From the NCBI GenBank assembly GCA_030535295.1, contig JAUMXK010000016.1, positions 1-34,506 on the forward strand: a stretch of DNA of 34,506 nucleotides. The letters are read 5' to 3'. Origin of the DNA: Eubacteriales bacterium. GTDB taxonomy: Bacteria; Bacillota; Clostridia; Lachnospirales; Vallitaleaceae. Below, piece by piece: positions 33,432 to 34,506 of the stretch. The notes under the pieces are model-generated. The model was not told the DNA's origin. It ran no database searches and saw nothing but the letters and a program-made list of their open reading frames with translations. Numbering within the stretch: the first letter of the stretch is position 1; each line of letters begins with the position of its first letter. The translations under genes were made by a program, and so were the position numbers.

Positions 33432-33667
33432 GAAAATATTAAGTAAAATTTATTTTGTTACTTTTTTATTAGCTTAAAATGAAATAAGAGCTATCTACCC
33501 GTCCTTCCATCCAAGATAGATTTAGGGATCATAAAAAAGCACGGAGATAAACTATGTGTTCTAAAGTCATGTACTTTGTTTATTATACTATTCAATTATT
33601 TACAAAAATTACAGTAATATATTTATATTTTTCTCTCTCTCTAATCACCCCAAAAAGTGAACCTAAT
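33432..33667. other. AT-rich intergenic stretch
   Basis: I see no coding frame, repeat or promoter that I can support between the terminator and the hydrolase fragment. Confidence 0.5.
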
Positions 33668-33940
33668 TTAAGCATATTCTTCAAGAAAATTGAAAATACG
33701 TTGATTGAAATCATTTGCCTCTGCAAATGAAGCATGCCCCAATCTGTCATAAGCATACAGAAGACTGTTGGGAATCTGCTCTTTCATATCATAAGATGCC
33801 TGTATATTAACTATTTTATCCTTCTCGCCACCTACAATCAGTGTTGGACATGAAATTGTTTTAATTTCATGAGAGGCATCAAAATCTACTTCCTCCGTAA
33901 ATTTTCGATTTACAAATTCTAAGTTATCTGGCGCACAGTT
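33668..33940 (-). pseudogene. C-terminal fragment of an alpha/beta hydrolase
   Basis: About 90 codons, ending in a natural TAA, encode the last third of an alpha/beta hydrolase: ISCPTLIVGGEKDKIV (catalytic Asp) and YDRLGHASFAEAND (catalytic His). The nucleophile half is missing. Upstream coding sequence is lost where the repeat copy at 33919-33954 begins, so the gene appears cut by that repeat. It is a different portion of the fold from the hydrolase fragment at 28760-28949. Confidence 0.75.
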
Positions 33941-33954
33941 TTAGGTATGCTCAC
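33919..33954. repeat. 36-bp direct repeat, copy A
   Basis: Matches 34117-34152 with one mismatch (GCGC versus GCGT). The two copies bracket a 162-bp hairpin-rich segment. Confidence 0.9.
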
Positions 33955-34116
33955 CGGATATCTTCCTTACAAGCACTCTTTCTCGTTGCTGTCGAACAGG
34001 ATTTGCTGCGCAATTCCTTGCCTCTCGGTGTCCTGGGCTCTTGTCGCCGAGAGCATACTTGAGGCACGCTTAACCTCTTTCGAAAGACAATTATTTTAGA
34101 GCGTGCCTCACAACTC
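33955..34116. repeat. Structured segment between the 36-bp repeats (possible non-autonomous element)
   Basis: Contains CTCTCGG/CCGAGAG and a perfect 10-bp stem GAGGCACGCT/AGCGTGCCTC enclosing the palindrome TCTTTCGAAAGA. GAGCATAC in the segment pairs with GTATGCTC in the right-hand repeat copy, enclosing the 10-bp stem. No coding frame. The nested structure resembles a MITE, REP-like element or structured RNA. Confidence 0.65.
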
Positions 34117-34152
34117 CTAAGTTATCTGGCGTACAGTTTTAGGTATGCTCAC
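34117..34152. repeat. 36-bp direct repeat, copy B
   Basis: Second copy of the repeat at 33919-33954, offset by 198 bp. Confidence 0.9.
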
Positions 34153-34224
34153 TCATCATCCGAAGGCATTGATTTTGCTTACCTTAGACAATTCCGTCTC
34201 CTAGTCTCACTCTTCCTAAAAAGC

Positions 34225-34506
34225 CTACTGCCCATTACAAAATAAGCATTTTTTTAGGTTCTCATTTGTACTCATCCTGTATTTTATCGTTTTTATACAG
34301 GCTTTTCGAGCAAAATACTTCAAAACTGCTTCACTATCACATTCTAATATGTCATTTCAAAGCTCTTTTGGAATTTGTCAGATATACATCATCTGTCCGG
34401 CGCCCTCTATATATTTCATCTGCTAAATATGACAATAACTCTTTTTGAGCCTTTAAATCTTCTGGAAATACAATCTTATTTTCTCCATTGGTTTGAAACT
34501 GTAATC
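34225..34506 (-). pseudogene. C-terminal part of an unrecognised gene with a frameshift, cut by the window edge
   Basis: A minus-strand frame enters from the window end (QTNGENKIVFPEDLKAQKEL, later EIYRGRRTDDVYLTNSKRALK) and meets TGA at 34352. Removing one base near 34354 restores a frame that continues DILECDSEAVLKYFARKA and ends CLFCNGQ at 34225. The smooth continuation supports a single-base insertion. I do not recognise the family. Confidence 0.5.

Noticed and set aside
28760-33940. One hydrolase gene split by insertion of the RecQ/NERD cassette
   Set aside because: On the minus strand the C-terminal fragment lies upstream of the nucleophile-containing fragment, so a simple insertion into one gene cannot give this order.
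33919-34152. Group II intron start (GTGCGCCAGATAAC on the minus strand resembles the GUGYG 5' end)
   Set aside because: No domain V hairpin or intron-encoded protein is visible, and the sequence is repeated, so a simple structured repeat explains it better.

Overview
The window looks like chromosomal DNA of a low-GC, Gram-positive anaerobe of the Bacillota, most likely the class Clostridia. The evidence is AT-rich intergenic DNA, strong AGGAGG-type ribosome binding sites, lipoproteins, an S-layer-homology (SLH) protein, a YesM/YesN two-component pair and an AbgT carrier. Species cannot be read from the sequence. All recognisable genes lie on the minus strand except one response regulator (12057-12704). 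I see no tRNA, rRNA, CRISPR array or intact transposase.

Layout. (1) 274-2588: a three-gene operon of a macro-domain/HTH protein, a von Willebrand A protein and a HAD-type 5'-nucleotidase. (2) 2722-3387: an RHH-type protein with an unknown C-terminal region. (3) 3680-8557: an exported SLH protein followed by two related lipoproteins. (4) 8725-12704: a sensor module of a polytopic membrane protein with a degenerate kinase end, a membrane histidine kinase and a divergent NarL/LuxR response regulator. (5) 12832-13314: a DUF6935-like gene. (6) 13532-18162: AbgT carrier, ATP-grasp ligase and two alpha/beta-hydrolase esterases. (7) 18371-27458: a putative uptake and glycan locus of YesN/YesM regulators, an Fbp/AfuA-type ABC importer and a cytoplasmic GH95 alpha-fucosidase. 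(8) 27627-34506: a decaying accessory region with a TPR gene, broken hydrolase genes, structured repeats, and a cassette of an unknown 320-aa protein, a short RecQ-like helicase and a NERD-UvrD nuclease/helicase.

The strongest regulatory observation is a 20-bp motif (ACCTATA-N-TTTT-N-GATAGGG, internal dyad CCTAT-N8-ATAGG) found twice. Each copy is exactly 17 bp upstream of an identical extended -10 (TGATACATT), once before the SLH/lipoprotein operon and once before the DUF6935-like gene. These two units flank the sensor/kinase/regulator genes, which suggests a compact cell-envelope regulon controlled by the divergent response regulator.

The strongest candidate for an undescribed system is the cassette at 28987-33277. 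Its first two genes are translationally coupled and all three share one direction and short gaps. It sits among gene fragments and repeats, like a defence or DNA-processing island. In this copy the NERD-helicase gene is broken by a single in-frame TAG. The neighbouring TPR gene has an in-frame TGA followed by 49 open codons, so the region may be decaying, or its stops may be recoded or sequencing errors.
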